Of a DNA stretch of 64,000 nt, positions 36,177 to 47,436 are shown in pieces. Position 1 is the first letter of the stretch, and the number at the start of each line of letters is the position of its first letter. The DNA is taken from contig NZ_JAAHTB010000008.1 in assembly GCF_010692745.1 (NCBI RefSeq), forward strand, positions 82,264-146,263, written 5' to 3'. A program made the translations under genes and the position numbers. This DNA is from Methylobacterium sp. BTF04 (GTDB taxonomy: Bacteria > Pseudomonadota > Alphaproteobacteria > Rhizobiales > Beijerinckiaceae). The notes under the pieces were generated by a model that saw nothing but the letters and a program-made list of their open reading frames with translations, ran no database searches and was not told the origin of the DNA.

Positions 36177-38402
36177 TTGCCGCGTACGATCCGTTGCCGC
36201 CTCGACCCCGTCAGCCAGATCGTGGCGGAGGACCAGGCGGGTCTATGGCGGGCGACCGGCTCCGACCCCCATTTCCGGTTGTGGCCGGCTAAGGCGCGGG
36301 GCCGGCATCGTGGCGGCTGGGTGCGCATCCGGGCCGACCTGACTCCCTCGGAGCGGACCAAGCTGACGCCACTGCTCTATGTCGACGACGGCAAGGGGTT
36401 TCGCGAGACGCTGGTCATTCCCCTCGAAGCCGATGCGAACGGTATCGACAACCTCGTGCATCTGCCCAGGCGCGTGCGCGGCCTGCGCCTCGACCCGCTC
36501 GGTGGACCGGGCCGTTTCAGCCTGAGCGCTGTCAGCCTGACGCATCTGAGCCCGGTGGGTGCCTGCGTGGAGACCGCTCGCCGACTCCTGGACACGCTCC
36601 CCCCGGAGGAGCGGACTCCGCTACGCCTGCTGCCGCGTCTTGCCGGCCTTGCCCACAGCCGGCCTGCGCGCGCGCTCTGGACCGCCTTTCGCGATAGTGC
36701 GAGGCCGCGGCCTGCGCCGGCCTCCTACACCACCTGGATCGACACGGTGGAGACGCCGTCACGCCTGTCGGTGGAGGCGATGCGTCGCGCCATCGCCGGG
36801 TTCGGCATCCAGCCACGCATTTCGATCGTCATGCCGGTCTACGACACGCCCCTGCGCTGGCTGGAAGCGGCCATCGCATCGGTGCAGGCGCAGGCTTATC
36901 AGGATTGGGAACTGTGCCTGTGCGACGACAACTCGCCATCGCCGCACATCCTGCCGATGCTCGCGGCGTTCGCGGCCGGTGATTCCCGGATCAAGCTGCA
37001 TCGGAGGAGCGAGAACGGCCGCATCTCTGCCGCGTCCAACGACGCGATGGCGCTGGCGACCGGCACATACATGACGCTGATGGACCACGACGACGTGATC
37101 CCGGACAACGCCCTCTACGAATTCGTGCGCATCCTCAACGCCGACCCCACGGTGGACTTCATCTATTCCGATGAAGACAAGATCTCCATCGACGGCGTGC
37201 GTTACGATCCGTTCTTCAAGCCGGACTGGTCGCCCGAGGCGCTCGAAGCCTGCATGTATACGGCGCATCTGGCGCTCTACCGGATGGATATCGTCGGCCG
37301 CATCGGCGGCTTTCGAGAGGTTTGCAACGGTGCGCAGGATTACGACTTCGCCCTTCGGTACACCGAGCAGGTTCGCAACGTCCATCACGTCGCCAAGGTG
37401 CTCTATCACTGGCGCGCGATCCCCGGTTCCACGGCGCAGACCATGGACAACAAGGACTACGTCATCGCGTCGGCGGTGCGTGGCCTCGAGGACAGGGCAC
37501 GGCGCACCGGCGAACTCGATTACGTTCGCCCCTCCCCTTACAAGGGCTGCTTCGATCTGCGCCGAAAGCTGATGGCACGGCCGCTCGTCTCCATCGTGAT
37601 CCCGAGCGCCGGACGCGACAGCGTGGTCGGCGGGCGGAGCGTCGATCTCCTGGCCGCCTGCCTCGCCAGCATCCGCCAGACCAGTCTCTACGACGCCATC
37701 GAGATCGTGGTCGTCGACAACGGCGATCTGCGACCGCAGACGCAGGCCGCCCTCGACCGACATGGGGCGCGGCGCGTCACCTATGCGCAGCCGGTCTTCA
37801 ACGTCGCCGCCAAGATGAATCTCGGGGCGCGGGCCGCCGCGGGCGACGTGCTGGTGTTCCTCAACGACGACATCGCGGTGATCACGCCCGACTGGATCGA
37901 GGCGATGCTGGCGTTGCTCCAGATCCCCGGCGTGGGCGCGGTCGGCCCCAAGCTGCTGTTCGAGACCGGGGAAATCCAGCATGCCGGCGTCTCCGTCGTC
38001 GATTCAACGCCCGACCATATTCGCCGTGGCTATCCCGGGGACGATCCGGGGCACTTCTTCTCCACGGCGGCCAACCGCAACTATCTGGCGGTCACCGGGG
38101 CCTGCGTGATGGTGAAACGGACCGACTTCGATGCCATCGATGGCTTCGACGAGGGATTTCCGGTCAACTACAACGACGTCGATCTGTGTCTGCGCCTGTG
38201 GGATCGCGGCCTGCGCATCGTCTATTGCGCCACGGTCTCGCTCTATCATTACGAGAGCCGGAACCGGGTGCGCAGCGTCGACCCGGCCGAGCAGGAGCGC
38301 TTCCGCGACCGCTGGGCCGAGAAGATCCCGCTCGACCCGTTCTATGGCGAATGGTTCGCGGCGCTGCCGCCGACCTTCGAGCTCGACCCGTCCCGTTTCT
38401 GA
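36177..38402 (+). CDS. Glycosyltransferase with two GT2 domains
   Basis: A protein of about 741 residues with an N-terminal region (~1-210) of unknown fold, a first GT-A domain (~215-440; RISIVMPVYDTPLRW, CDDNSPSP, MDHDDVI), and a second (~468-730; LVSIVIPSAGRD, FLNDDIAVI, VNYNDVDLCLRLW). This layout fits large surface-glycan synthases that add alternating sugars. I prefer the TTG at 36177 because AAGGA lies eight bases upstream; an ATG at 36135 adds 14 residues but has no ribosome site. A strong hairpin follows the stop. Confidence 0.86.
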   Translation: MPRTIRCRLDPVSQIVAEDQAGLWRATGSDPHFRLWPAKARGRHRGGWVRIRADLTPSERTKLTPLLYVDDGKGFRETLVIPLEADANGIDNLVHLPRRVRGLRLDPLGGPGRFSLSAVSLTHLSPVGACVETARRLLDTLPPEERTPLRLLPRLAGLAHSRPARALWTAFRDSARPRPAPASYTTWIDTVETPSRLSVEAMRRAIAGFGIQPRISIVMPVYDTPLRWLEAAIASVQAQAYQDWELCLCDDNSPSPHILPMLAAFAAGDSRIKLHRRSENGRISAASNDAMALATGTYMTLMDHDDVIPDNALYEFVRILNADPTVDFIYSDEDKISIDGVRYDPFFKPDWSPEALEACMYTAHLALYRMDIVGRIGGFREVCNGAQDYDFALRYTEQVRNVHHVAKVLYHWRAIPGSTAQTMDNKDYVIASAVRGLEDRARRTGELDYVRPSPYKGCFDLRRKLMARPLVSIVIPSAGRDSVVGGRSVDLLAACLASIRQTSLYDAIEIVVVDNGDLRPQTQAALDRHGARRVTYAQPVFNVAAKMNLGARAAAGDVLVFLNDDIAVITPDWIEAMLALLQIPGVGAVGPKLLFETGEIQHAGVSVVDSTPDHIRRGYPGDDPGHFFSTAANRNYLAVTGACVMVKRTDFDAIDGFDEGFPVNYNDVDLCLRLWDRGLRIVYCATVSLYHYESRNRVRSVDPAEQERFRDRWAEKIPLDPFYGEWFAALPPTFELDPSRF

Positions 38403-38405
38403 CCT

Positions 38406-38434
38406 TCGATCCTTCGCCAACGGCGAAGGATCGA
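38406..38434 (+). terminator. Perfect 13-bp hairpin after the glycosyltransferase gene
   Basis: TCGATCCTTCGCC and GGCGAAGGATCGA flank a 3-nt AAC loop, starting three bases past the stop at 38402. The stem is perfect but no T-run follows, so it may stop transcription weakly or protect the 3' end. Confidence 0.6.
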
Positions 38435-38540
38435 TCGAAGTCTTCCGAATTGCGAACCGTTCCAATTCGAGGGCAAGTGTCAGTCCTCGCAAACACGGCA
38501 GCGGCGTCAGGCCGGCGGTCACGGAACGGTTTCCGGCGCG

Positions 38541-39863
38541 ATGCAGACATCATCACTCCTGGGCGGGGACGGCACGGTGGTGATGACCGGGCTGCTGCTC
38601 GTGCTCTGCATGGGGCTCTGGGCGAGCGGTCTCGTGGCGGAGATCGTCACCGCGATGCTGTTCTTCGCCCTTGCGATGCTGTTTCGCCTCGCGCCGCCGG
38701 CCGTGGTGTTTTCAGGATTCGCCTCCTCCGCCTTCTGGCTGGTGCTGAGCGGCATGGTGGTCGGGCTGGCGATGACGCGCACCGGGCTCGGCGCCCGGCT
38801 CGCCCTCGGCCTCTCGGGCTATCTTTCCACATCCTATCGCGGGTTCATCGCCGGTCTCGTGGCGCTCGCCTTCGCCCTGTCCTTCGTCATGCCATCCAAT
38901 CTCGGGCGGATCGCCTTGCTGATACCGGTGGTGCTGTCCCTGTGCGACGCCTTCGGGCTCGAGCCCGGACGGCCCGGGCGGCACGGCGCCGTACTGGCGG
39001 TGGGGCTGGCGACGCCGATCCTGTCCGCTGCGGTACTACCGGCAAACGTGCCCAACCTCGTCATGGCCGGCACGGCGGAGGCCCAATACGGTCTGCATAT
39101 CGGGTACCTGCCCTATCTGATCCTGCATGCGCCGGTCCTGGCGATCGCCAAGGGTGTGCTCCTCGTCGTCGCGACGGTCTGGATGTTCCCGGATCGGCTG
39201 GGAGCGAATGCAGGGCCGGCAGAGGTGGACGGTGCGCCCCTCACGCCTGAGGCCCGGCGCCTGTCCGTGATTCTGGTCGCAACGCTGGCCTTGTGGGTGA
39301 CGGACGGTGTGCACCACATCGCGCCGGCCTGGATCGGGCTCTCGGCCGCGGTGATCTGCCTGCTGCCGCGCATCGGCGTGCTGCCGGCGGAGGCGTTCGG
39401 TGCCGTGAACCTGCGCACCTGCTTCTACGTCGCCGCCCTGCTCGGCCTGGTGGCGACGGTCAACGAGATCGGCCTCGGCGCCCGTCTCGGCCACGCGCTC
39501 CTTAGTATCGCACCGCTGCGGGCGGATGCGCCGGCCCACGATTTCGGGATTCTCGCGGGTCTCGCCGCCATCCTGACCCTCGCGGTCACCGCTAACGGGG
39601 CACCGGCCCTCTACACCGCTCTGGCCGGCGAGATGGCGCGGGCGAGCAATCTCGACCTCATGAGCGTCGTGATGATCCAGGTGGTGGGGTACTCGACGCT
39701 GTTCCTGCCCTATCAGGCACCCCCCATCGTGATGGCTGTGGATCTTGGGCGGGTGCCCCTGGTGCAGGCGACGAAGCTGACCCTGCTCACCGGCTTCGCC
39801 TCGGTCCTCCTGATCGCGCCGCTCGACTACCTGTGGTGGCGTATCCTGGGACAAATCCCATGA
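38541..39863 (+). CDS. SLC13/ArsB-superfamily permease
   Basis: A 440-residue integral membrane protein with about 10-12 helices. The fold type is suggested by paired re-entrant-like motifs (SFVMPSNLGRIALLIP, GLATPILSAAVLPANVPN, TANGAPALYTALAGE, YQAPPIVMAVDLG) similar to SLC13 dicarboxylate/anion:Na+ symporters. The substrate cannot be told from sequence. It lies between the glycosyltransferase terminator and the sdh operon and is probably transcribed alone. Confidence 0.8.
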   Translation: MQTSSLLGGDGTVVMTGLLLVLCMGLWASGLVAEIVTAMLFFALAMLFRLAPPAVVFSGFASSAFWLVLSGMVVGLAMTRTGLGARLALGLSGYLSTSYRGFIAGLVALAFALSFVMPSNLGRIALLIPVVLSLCDAFGLEPGRPGRHGAVLAVGLATPILSAAVLPANVPNLVMAGTAEAQYGLHIGYLPYLILHAPVLAIAKGVLLVVATVWMFPDRLGANAGPAEVDGAPLTPEARRLSVILVATLALWVTDGVHHIAPAWIGLSAAVICLLPRIGVLPAEAFGAVNLRTCFYVAALLGLVATVNEIGLGARLGHALLSIAPLRADAPAHDFGILAGLAAILTLAVTANGAPALYTALAGEMARASNLDLMSVVMIQVVGYSTLFLPYQAPPIVMAVDLGRVPLVQATKLTLLTGFASVLLIAPLDYLWWRILGQIP

Positions 39864-40026
39864 GCGCGGTGACGGAAGCGCGACTGACGATCGGCCGAGA
39901 GTGTCGCATCCCGCCGGCTATGGAGACGGGTTGCGCATTGGCTCGCGGCCTGTACCACCTTAGAGACGGTCCAAAGTTTTAATCCCATTTTCGCGACGCT
40001 GACAAAAATCGAGGATCGCAACCACG

Positions 40027-40428
40027 ATGCCACCCACCGTCCGACCCACGGTCGCAGCGCCCTTGTCGCCCCATCTCCAGATCTATCGCTGGACTTGGAC
40101 CATGGCGATGTCGGTGTTCCACCGCATCACCGGCACCGCGCTCTACGGCGGCACCGGCCTCGTCGCGATCTGGCTCGTAGCCCTCGCCTCGGGCCCGCTC
40201 GGCTACGACGCCGTCGCATGGTTCTTCGGCTCGATCGTCGGTCGGCTGATCCTGTTCGTCTACACCTGGATCCTGATGCACCACATGCTGGGCGGTCTGC
40301 GCCACTTCGTCTGGGACGTCGGCCAGGGCTTCGACCGTGAGCGCCGGATGGCGTTGGCACGCGGTACGCTGATCGCGTCGGTGATCGCCACCGTTCTCAT
40401 CTGGGCGATCGCCCTCGTCGTGCGCTGA
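40027..40428 (+). CDS. sdhC: Succinate dehydrogenase cytochrome b556 subunit
   Basis: A 133-residue membrane anchor with three helices. The N-terminal SPHLQIYRWTWTMAMSVFHR and HRITGTALYG match the quinone site, and the heme-ligand region HHMLGGLRHFVWD is near residue 80. First gene of the sdh cluster; sdhD follows after 11 bp. It joins complex II to the inner membrane. Confidence 0.95.
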   Translation: MPPTVRPTVAAPLSPHLQIYRWTWTMAMSVFHRITGTALYGGTGLVAIWLVALASGPLGYDAVAWFFGSIVGRLILFVYTWILMHHMLGGLRHFVWDVGQGFDRERRMALARGTLIASVIATVLIWAIALVVR

Positions 40429-40439
40429 GGAGGCCGATC

Positions 40440-40844
40440 ATGGCTGACACTGCAAAGACTTCGCTGCGCACTGCGCGCTCCCGCGTGAAGGGTCTCGGCG
40501 CCTCCGGCCACGGCGCCGGCCACTGGTGGCAGCAGCGCGTCACCGCGGCCGCCAACGTGCCGCTGATGATCGCCTTCATCGTAATCATCGCCAAGATGTC
40601 CGGGCGCCCCTACCCCGAGGCGGTCGCCCTGGTGTCGCACCCCCTCGTGGCGCTCATTCTGATCCTCGCCGTGATCTCGGTCGCGCTCCACATGAGGATC
40701 GGCCTGCAGGTGGTGATCGAGGACTATGTCCAAGCCAAGGGGCTGAAGTTCGCCGCCCTGTTCGCCAACAACGTCTATTCGGTCGGTGTGGCCGTCGCCT
40801 GTCTCTACGCGATCATGCGCGTGAGTCTGGCGCGCCTCGTCTGA
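40440..40844 (+). CDS. sdhD: Succinate dehydrogenase hydrophobic anchor subunit
   Basis: A 134-residue membrane anchor with three helices and the conserved [14 protein letters not shown], the family motif H-x-x-x-G-x-x-x-x-x-x-D-Y near the heme and quinone site. A basic N-terminus precedes the first helix. It sits between sdhC and sdhA in a tight cluster. Confidence 0.94.
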   Translation: MADTAKTSLRTARSRVKGLGASGHGAGHWWQQRVTAAANVPLMIAFIVIIAKMSGRPYPEAVALVSHPLVALILILAVISVALHMRIGLQVVIEDYVQAKGLKFAALFANNVYSVGVAVACLYAIMRVSLARLV

Positions 40845-40872
40845 TCGCATCCGGAACCCAAGGAGATCGTCC

Positions 40873-42687
40873 ATGGCCAGCAACGGATCGAACGGCGCGC
40901 CCGCCTATACGATCACCGACCACACCTTCGACGTGGTGATCGTCGGTGCCGGCGGTGCGGGGCTTCGCGCTACAGTGGGCTGCTCGCAGGCCGGGCTGCG
41001 TACCGCCTGCATCACCAAGGTGTTCCCCACCCGCTCGCACACCGTGGCGGCCCAGGGCGGCATCTCGGCTTCCCTCGGCAATATGGGGCCGGACGATTGG
41101 CGCTGGCACATGTACGACACCGTCAAGGGCTCGGACTGGCTCGGTGACCAGGACGCCATCGAGTACCTCGTGCGCAACGCGCCGGCCGCGGTCTACGAGC
41201 TCGAGCATTGGGGCGTCCCGTTCTCGCGCACCGAAGAAGGCAAGATTTATCAGCGCCCCTTCGGCGGCATGACCACGGATTACGGCAAGGGCACCGCCCA
41301 GCGGACCTGTGCCGCGGCCGACCGCACCGGCCACGCGATGCTGCACACGCTGTATGGCCAGGCGGTGAAGAACAACACCAACTTCTTCATCGAGTACTTC
41401 GCCCTCGATCTGATCATGGACGAGGACGGCCGCTGCCTCGGCGTCATCGCCATCGATCAAGCCACCGGCGAGATTCATCGGTTCCGCGGCCAGCAGACCA
41501 TTCTGGCCACCGGCGGCTATGGCCGTTCGTATTTCTCGGCCACCTCCGCCCATACCTGTACGGGCGATGGCAATGCCATGGTGCTGCGCGCCGGCCTGCC
41601 GCTGCAGGATATGGAATTCGTGCAGTTCCACCCCACCGGCATCTACGGCGCCGGCTGCCTCATTACCGAGGGCGCACGCGGTGAGGGCGGCTATCTCACC
41701 AATTCCGAGGGCGAGCGCTTCATGGAGCGCTACGCGCCGTCGGCGAAGGATCTCGCCTCGCGCGACGTGGTCTCACGGTCGATGACCATGGAGATCCGGG
41801 CCGGCCGCGGCGTCGGCAAGACCAGCGATCACATCTACCTGCACCTCGACCATCTCGACCCGGCGATCCTGCACCAGCGCCTGCCGGGGATTTCCGAATC
41901 CGCCAAGATCTTCGCCGGCGTCGATGTCACCAAGGAGCCGATCCCGGTTTTGCCGACGGTGCATTACAACATGGGCGGCATCCCGACGAACTATCACGGC
42001 GAGGTCCTGACCCTGAAGAACGGCAACCCCGACACGGTGGTGCCGGGCCTGATGGCGCTCGGCGAAGCGGCCTGCGTGTCCGTTCACGGCGCCAACCGGC
42101 TCGGCTCCAACTCGCTCATCGATCTCGTGGTGTTCGGCCGTGCGGCCGGCCTGCGCTGCGCCGAGATCGTCGAGCCGGGCCGCCGCCAGATGGACCTGCC
42201 GAAGGACTCCGCCGACAAGGCGCTCGGCCGCCTCGACCGCTTCCGTTACGCCAACGGCAATACGCCGACGGCGGAACTGCGCGCCGAGATGCAGAAGACC
42301 ATGCAGAACAATTGCGCGGTCTTCCGCACCGGCGAAGTGCTGGAAGAGGGCAAGACCCTCATCCACAAGGTCGCCTCCGGCATCCAGGACATCAAGATCG
42401 AAGATCGTTCGCTGATCTGGAACACCGACCTGCTCGAGACCCTGGAATTCGACAACCTCATCGGCCAGGCGGTCGTCACGATGGAATCGGCGGCCAACCG
42501 CAAGGAGAGCCGCGGCGCGCATGCCCGAGAGGATTTCCCGGATCGCGACGACAAGGAATGGATGAAGCATACGCTCGCCTGGATGGACGACAAATCCAAG
42601 CAGGTCAGCATCGATTACCGTCCGGTCCATACTTACACGATGTCGAACGAGATTCAGTATATCGAGCCGAAGGCGCGCGTATACTGA
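40873..42687 (+). CDS. sdhA: Succinate dehydrogenase flavoprotein subunit
   Basis: A 604-residue FAD subunit that oxidises succinate to fumarate. Features are the dinucleotide motif [12 protein letters not shown], the covalent-FAD histidine H56 in [25 protein letters not shown], and the active-site [13 protein letters not shown] region. The length is normal. An AAGGAG ribosome site precedes the ATG. In most alphaproteobacteria sdhB follows directly; here a gene for an exported protein intervenes. Confidence 0.97.
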   Translation: MASNGSNGAPAYTITDHTFDVVIVGAGGAGLRATVGCSQAGLRTACITKVFPTRSHTVAAQGGISASLGNMGPDDWRWHMYDTVKGSDWLGDQDAIEYLVRNAPAAVYELEHWGVPFSRTEEGKIYQRPFGGMTTDYGKGTAQRTCAAADRTGHAMLHTLYGQAVKNNTNFFIEYFALDLIMDEDGRCLGVIAIDQATGEIHRFRGQQTILATGGYGRSYFSATSAHTCTGDGNAMVLRAGLPLQDMEFVQFHPTGIYGAGCLITEGARGEGGYLTNSEGERFMERYAPSAKDLASRDVVSRSMTMEIRAGRGVGKTSDHIYLHLDHLDPAILHQRLPGISESAKIFAGVDVTKEPIPVLPTVHYNMGGIPTNYHGEVLTLKNGNPDTVVPGLMALGEAACVSVHGANRLGSNSLIDLVVFGRAAGLRCAEIVEPGRRQMDLPKDSADKALGRLDRFRYANGNTPTAELRAEMQKTMQNNCAVFRTGEVLEEGKTLIHKVASGIQDIKIEDRSLIWNTDLLETLEFDNLIGQAVVTMESAANRKESRGAHAREDFPDRDDKEWMKHTLAWMDDKSKQVSIDYRPVHTYTMSNEIQYIEPKARVY

Positions 42688-42744
42688 TGAAGAACGAGAC
42701 GGCACCGCGCATTTCCGCGATGCCGGATTGTAGGAGATGAGGCG

Positions 42745-43305
42745 ATGAACTCGACGCTGCGCCGCCGTGCGAGCGCTGCCCTTGCGATCATGGCAGCTCT
42801 CCTTCTGATCGTGCCGGCGGCGGCGCGGGCTCCGGACTTCGATTTTCCGCCGGAGGTCGTCGGCTTCGCACGCGGACCCAGGACCGATTACGAAGCCCGC
42901 GCTCCCGGATACGGCTACTCCGTCGTGTACACGAACGGTCGCTGGAAAGCGGATGTCTACGTCTACGACGGCGGAGTTGCGCTGATCGCCGACGGGCCAT
43001 CGTCTTCGGGTGTCGCGGAACAGATCGCGCAGGCGGGCGGCGAAATCCGGACGCTGGTGGAGCGCGGCGTTTATCGCGGAAGCACGGATCGCGGACCGAT
43101 GCGGCTCGGCGGCGCAGCGGGAGACGCAGTCGCATGCCGCGCCTTCACCATCGACCGCCCGGATCTCGGCGTGACCGAAAGCTTGCTGTGCCTCACGGGC
43201 CTACGCGGAAAATACGTGAAGTTCCGCTTGTCGAGTCCTGTGGGAACGCAGGTATCCCAGGTGGAAGCAGAGCAATTCATCGCCGGCTGGCTTGCCCGCC
43301 AATAG
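42745..43305 (+). CDS. Secreted protein of unknown function inside the sdh cluster
   Basis: A 186-residue protein with a signal peptide (basic MNSTLRRR, hydrophobic ALAIMAALLLIVPAAARA). The mature part has a repeating strand-like composition (GYSVVYTNGRWKADVYVYDGG) and two cysteines (VACRAF, SLLCLTG) that could form a disulfide in the periplasm. The family is not recognised. It lies 57 bp after sdhA and 63 bp before sdhB on the same strand, so it is probably co-transcribed with complex II genes. A role in the complex is unproven. Confidence 0.75.
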   Translation: MNSTLRRRASAALAIMAALLLIVPAAARAPDFDFPPEVVGFARGPRTDYEARAPGYGYSVVYTNGRWKADVYVYDGGVALIADGPSSSGVAEQIAQAGGEIRTLVERGVYRGSTDRGPMRLGGAAGDAVACRAFTIDRPDLGVTESLLCLTGLRGKYVKFRLSSPVGTQVSQVEAEQFIAGWLARQ

Positions 43306-43368
43306 AAATCCTGCGGTTCGAAGCGCGTGACACCGCTGCTCCGCCCCGCTCTCTACGAAGGTACGGAC

Positions 43369-44172
<804 letters not shown>

Positions 44173-44208
44173 CGATCACCGTCCGTGCATGGGCGGCCGG
44201 CAGGCACG

Positions 44209-44250
44209 AAAAAGGGGCGCGCGGTTCTGAGAACCACGCGCCCCTTTTTT
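44209..44250. terminator. Bidirectional Rho-independent terminator between sdhB and the RND pump
   Basis: A-run, stem GGGGCGCG/CGCGCCCC extended past one mismatch by GGTTC/GAACC around a TGA loop, then TTTTTT. The T-run on one side and A-run on the other let it serve both converging units. Confidence 0.92.
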
Positions 44251-44268
44251 GTCGGTGATCCGGGATGC

Positions 44269-47200
44269 TTATTCTGCCGGTACGTGATGGCCCGCCTGCA
44301 CGGCGCCGGGCTCGGCCTCGGGCCGGATTCCCTGCATCGCGTCCTTGCGCCGGAACAGACGCATGACGACGACGAAGAACACCGGCACGAACAGCACGGC
44401 GAGGATCGTCGCCGAAATCATGCCGCCGAGCACGCCGGTGCCGATCGCCTGCTGGCTTTTCGAGGCCGCACCCGAGGCGATGGCGAGAGGTACCACGCCG
44501 AAGATGAAGGCGAGAGAGGTCATCACGATCGGGCGGAAGCGCAGGGTCGCCGCCTCGATGGTCGCATCGACGAGGGAGGTGCCGGGCTTCCACAGGTCCT
44601 TGGCGAATTCCACGATCAGGATCGCGTTCTTGGCCGAAAGACCGATGATCGTGATGATCCCGATCTTGAAGTAGACGTCGTTTGGCATGCCGCGCAGATA
44701 TACCGCCGCCACCGAGCCGATAATGCCGAGCGGGATGACGAGCAGGACCGAGAACGGAATCGACCAGCTTTCGTACAGCGCGGCCAGACACAGGAACACG
44801 ATCAGGATCGACAGGCCGAGCAGCAAGGATGCCTGGCTGCCGGCCTGCTTTTCCTGAAGCGACTGTCCAGTCCAGGTGTAACCGAAGCCCTTCGGCAGTT
44901 GCTGCATCAGGCGCTCCATCTCGATGAGCGCGTCTCCGGAGGTGTAGCCCGCCGCCGGCTCGCCGGTGATGCGCACCGACTGGTAGCCGTTGAAGCCGAC
45001 GATCTGCGATGGGCCGACACCCCATTTCAGGTCGGCGAAGGAGGACATCGGCACCATCGTTCCGGTGGCGTTCTTCACTCCGTAGTTCAGCAAATCGGGC
45101 GCTTGCATGCGCTGCAGCTGCTCGGCCTGGACGTAGACGCGCTGCATCTTGCCCTGGTTCGGGAAGTCGTTGGTGTAGACCGATCCGAGATTGACCTGGA
45201 TCGTGCTGTTGATGTCCTCGAACTTGACGCCGAGAGCCGCCGCCTTCTCACGATCGATGATGAGTTCCGCCTGCGGGGCCGGAGACAGGCCTTCAATCTT
45301 CATCTTCTGCAGAATCGGGCTCTTCTTCGCGAGGGTCAGCAACTGCGCTTCGGCGGCGGTGAGCGCCGAGTACCCTTTCTGCGCCCGGTCCTGGAGGCGG
45401 AAGGAGAAGCCGGCCGCGTTGCCGAGATTGTCCACCGGCGGCGGCTCCTGCGCGTCGACGATGGCGTCGCGGTAGCCGGCCAACGCCGCGTTGGTGCCGG
45501 CTACCAGAGCGTTGGCGGAGTTCGATGCGTCGCGTTCGCTCCAGGGCTTCAGGGTCACGAAGGCCTGGCTGAGGTTCGGGCCCTGCCCCGAGAACGAGAA
45601 GCCGTTCAGCATCGTCACCGTGGCGATACCGGGCTGAGCGAGCAGGTATTTCTCGACCTCGCGCACGGCGGTCTGCGTGCGGTTGAACGAGGCGCCCGGC
45701 GGTGTCTGGATGTCGACGGTGAAGAAGCCCTGATCCTCGACCGGCAGGAAGCCTTCGGGGAGTCGCAGGAAGGCGAAGCCCATGCCGACCACAAGTGCCA
45801 GATAGACCACCATCACCCGGCCGGAGCGCTTGATGAGCCCGGCGATGCCACGTCCGTAGCGCGCGGTCTCGCGGTCCACCACCCGATTGAACCAACCGAA
45901 GACGCCGCCCTTGGAATGGCCGTGGCCCTTCTCGATCGGCTTGAGCAGGGTCGCACACAGGGCCGGTGTCAGCGACAGGGCGAGCAGTGCCGAGAAACCG
46001 ATGGAGGTGACCATCGCGATGGAGAACTGCCGGTAGATGATGCCCACCGAACCGGGGAAGAACGCCATCGGAATGAACACCGCGATCAACACCAGCGTGA
46101 TGCCGATGATGGCGCCGGTGATCTGGCCCATGGCCTTCCGCGTGGCCTCCTTCGGCGAGAGGCCCTCCTCGTTCATGATGCGCTCGACGTTCTCCACCAC
46201 CACGATGGCGTCGTCGACGAGGATGCCGATGGCGAGCACCATGCCGAACATGGTGAGCACGTTGATCGAGAACCCGGCGAGCAGCATCACCGTGACGGTC
46301 CCCATCAGGGCGATCGGTACGACGATGGTCGGGATCAAGGTGTAACGGATGTTCTGGAGGAACACGAACATCACGACGAAGACCAGTATCACCGCCTCGA
46401 CGAGGGTCATCAGGACCTTCTTGATCGAGGCCTGCACGGCCGGGGTGATGTCGTAGGGAATGTCCCACTTCAGGCCCGGCGGAAAGAACTGGGCGAGCTC
46501 CTCCATCTTGGCGCGGATGGCCTTGGCCGTCTCGAGGGCGTTGCCATCGGGGGCGAGGGTCACCGAGATGCCGGCTGCTTCGCCGCCGTTCAATCGTGTC
46601 GAGAACTGGTAGGCGTCGCCTCCGAGTTCGATCCGCGACACGTCGCGCAGGCGCACGTTCGAGCCATCGGAATTGGCCCGCAGCACGATCGCGCCGAAAT
46701 CCTCGACGGTGTTGAGCTGACCCTTGACGACGATCGGTGCGAAGACCGGATGGCTGACGGGGCTCGGCTGGGCGCCGACCGCGCCCGAGGCGATCTGGAT
46801 GTTCTGGTTGCGGATCGCATTGGTGACGTCGTCGGGCATCAGTGAGAGGCCGCGCAGCTTGTCTGGATCGACCCAGACGCGCAGGGACCGCTCGGTCGAA
46901 TAGAGGGTGGCGCGCCCGACGCCGGGCACGCGCCGGATTTCGTTGATGACGTTGCGGATCAGGAAATCGCCGAGCCCGATCTCGTCCATCTTCCCGTCGG
47001 TGGAGACGAGGGTGATGATGTTCAGGGTCGCGGCGGAAGCTTCCTCCACCAGGATACCCTGCTGGCGCACCTCTGCCGGCAGGCGCGCCTCGACGCGCTT
47101 CAGGCGGTTCTGCACCTCCACCGAGGCCAGCGCCGGGTCGGTGCCCGGTAGGAACGTCGCGGTGATGTTGATCGAGCCGAACGAATCGGTGGTCGACTCG

Positions 47201-47433
47201 AAGCTCATGATATTGGCAGCACCGTTGAGCTCATCCTCGATGAGGCGGGTGGTGCCGGTGTAGAGGCTTTCCACCGACGCGCCGGGAAACGCCGTCGAGA
47301 GCGCGATCGAGGGCGGCGCGATCACCGGATACTGCGCCACGGGCAGGAGGGGGAGCGAGAGCGCTCCGCCCAGGATGATGAACAGGGCGACGACCCAGGC
47401 GAAGACCGGCCGGTCGATGAAGAAACGGGCCAT
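44269..47433 (-). CDS. RND multidrug efflux permease, HAE1 family
   Basis: A 1054-residue AcrB/MexB-type inner-membrane pump. It has 12 membrane helices in two halves with two large periplasmic loops. Proton-relay residues lie in the fourth helix region (GILVDDAIVVVENVERI, with the DD pair), and MARFFIDRPVFAWVVALFI is the classical start. It exports hydrophobic drugs, dyes or solvents with the adaptor encoded just upstream. No outer-membrane channel gene is adjacent, so a TolC-like partner must be encoded elsewhere. Confidence 0.95.
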   Translation of the reverse strand: MARFFIDRPVFAWVVALFIILGGALSLPLLPVAQYPVIAPPSIALSTAFPGASVESLYTGTTRLIEDELNGAANIMSFESTTDSFGSINITATFLPGTDPALASVEVQNRLKRVEARLPAEVRQQGILVEEASAATLNIITLVSTDGKMDEIGLGDFLIRNVINEIRRVPGVGRATLYSTERSLRVWVDPDKLRGLSLMPDDVTNAIRNQNIQIASGAVGAQPSPVSHPVFAPIVVKGQLNTVEDFGAIVLRANSDGSNVRLRDVSRIELGGDAYQFSTRLNGGEAAGISVTLAPDGNALETAKAIRAKMEELAQFFPPGLKWDIPYDITPAVQASIKKVLMTLVEAVILVFVVMFVFLQNIRYTLIPTIVVPIALMGTVTVMLLAGFSINVLTMFGMVLAIGILVDDAIVVVENVERIMNEEGLSPKEATRKAMGQITGAIIGITLVLIAVFIPMAFFPGSVGIIYRQFSIAMVTSIGFSALLALSLTPALCATLLKPIEKGHGHSKGGVFGWFNRVVDRETARYGRGIAGLIKRSGRVMVVYLALVVGMGFAFLRLPEGFLPVEDQGFFTVDIQTPPGASFNRTQTAVREVEKYLLAQPGIATVTMLNGFSFSGQGPNLSQAFVTLKPWSERDASNSANALVAGTNAALAGYRDAIVDAQEPPPVDNLGNAAGFSFRLQDRAQKGYSALTAAEAQLLTLAKKSPILQKMKIEGLSPAPQAELIIDREKAAALGVKFEDINSTIQVNLGSVYTNDFPNQGKMQRVYVQAEQLQRMQAPDLLNYGVKNATGTMVPMSSFADLKWGVGPSQIVGFNGYQSVRITGEPAAGYTSGDALIEMERLMQQLPKGFGYTWTGQSLQEKQAGSQASLLLGLSILIVFLCLAALYESWSIPFSVLLVIPLGIIGSVAAVYLRGMPNDVYFKIGIITIIGLSAKNAILIVEFAKDLWKPGTSLVDATIEAATLRFRPIVMTSLAFIFGVVPLAIASGAASKSQQAIGTGVLGGMISATILAVLFVPVFFVVVMRLFRRKDAMQGIRPEAEPGAVQAGHHVPAE

Positions 47434-47436
47434 GGC

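Noticed and set aside
44185..46845. Open frame of 886 codons on the + strand
   Set aside because: It is antisense to the RND permease gene, which has full family features; the + frame is His/Asp/Arg-rich with no recognisable domain, a usual shadow in GC-rich DNA.
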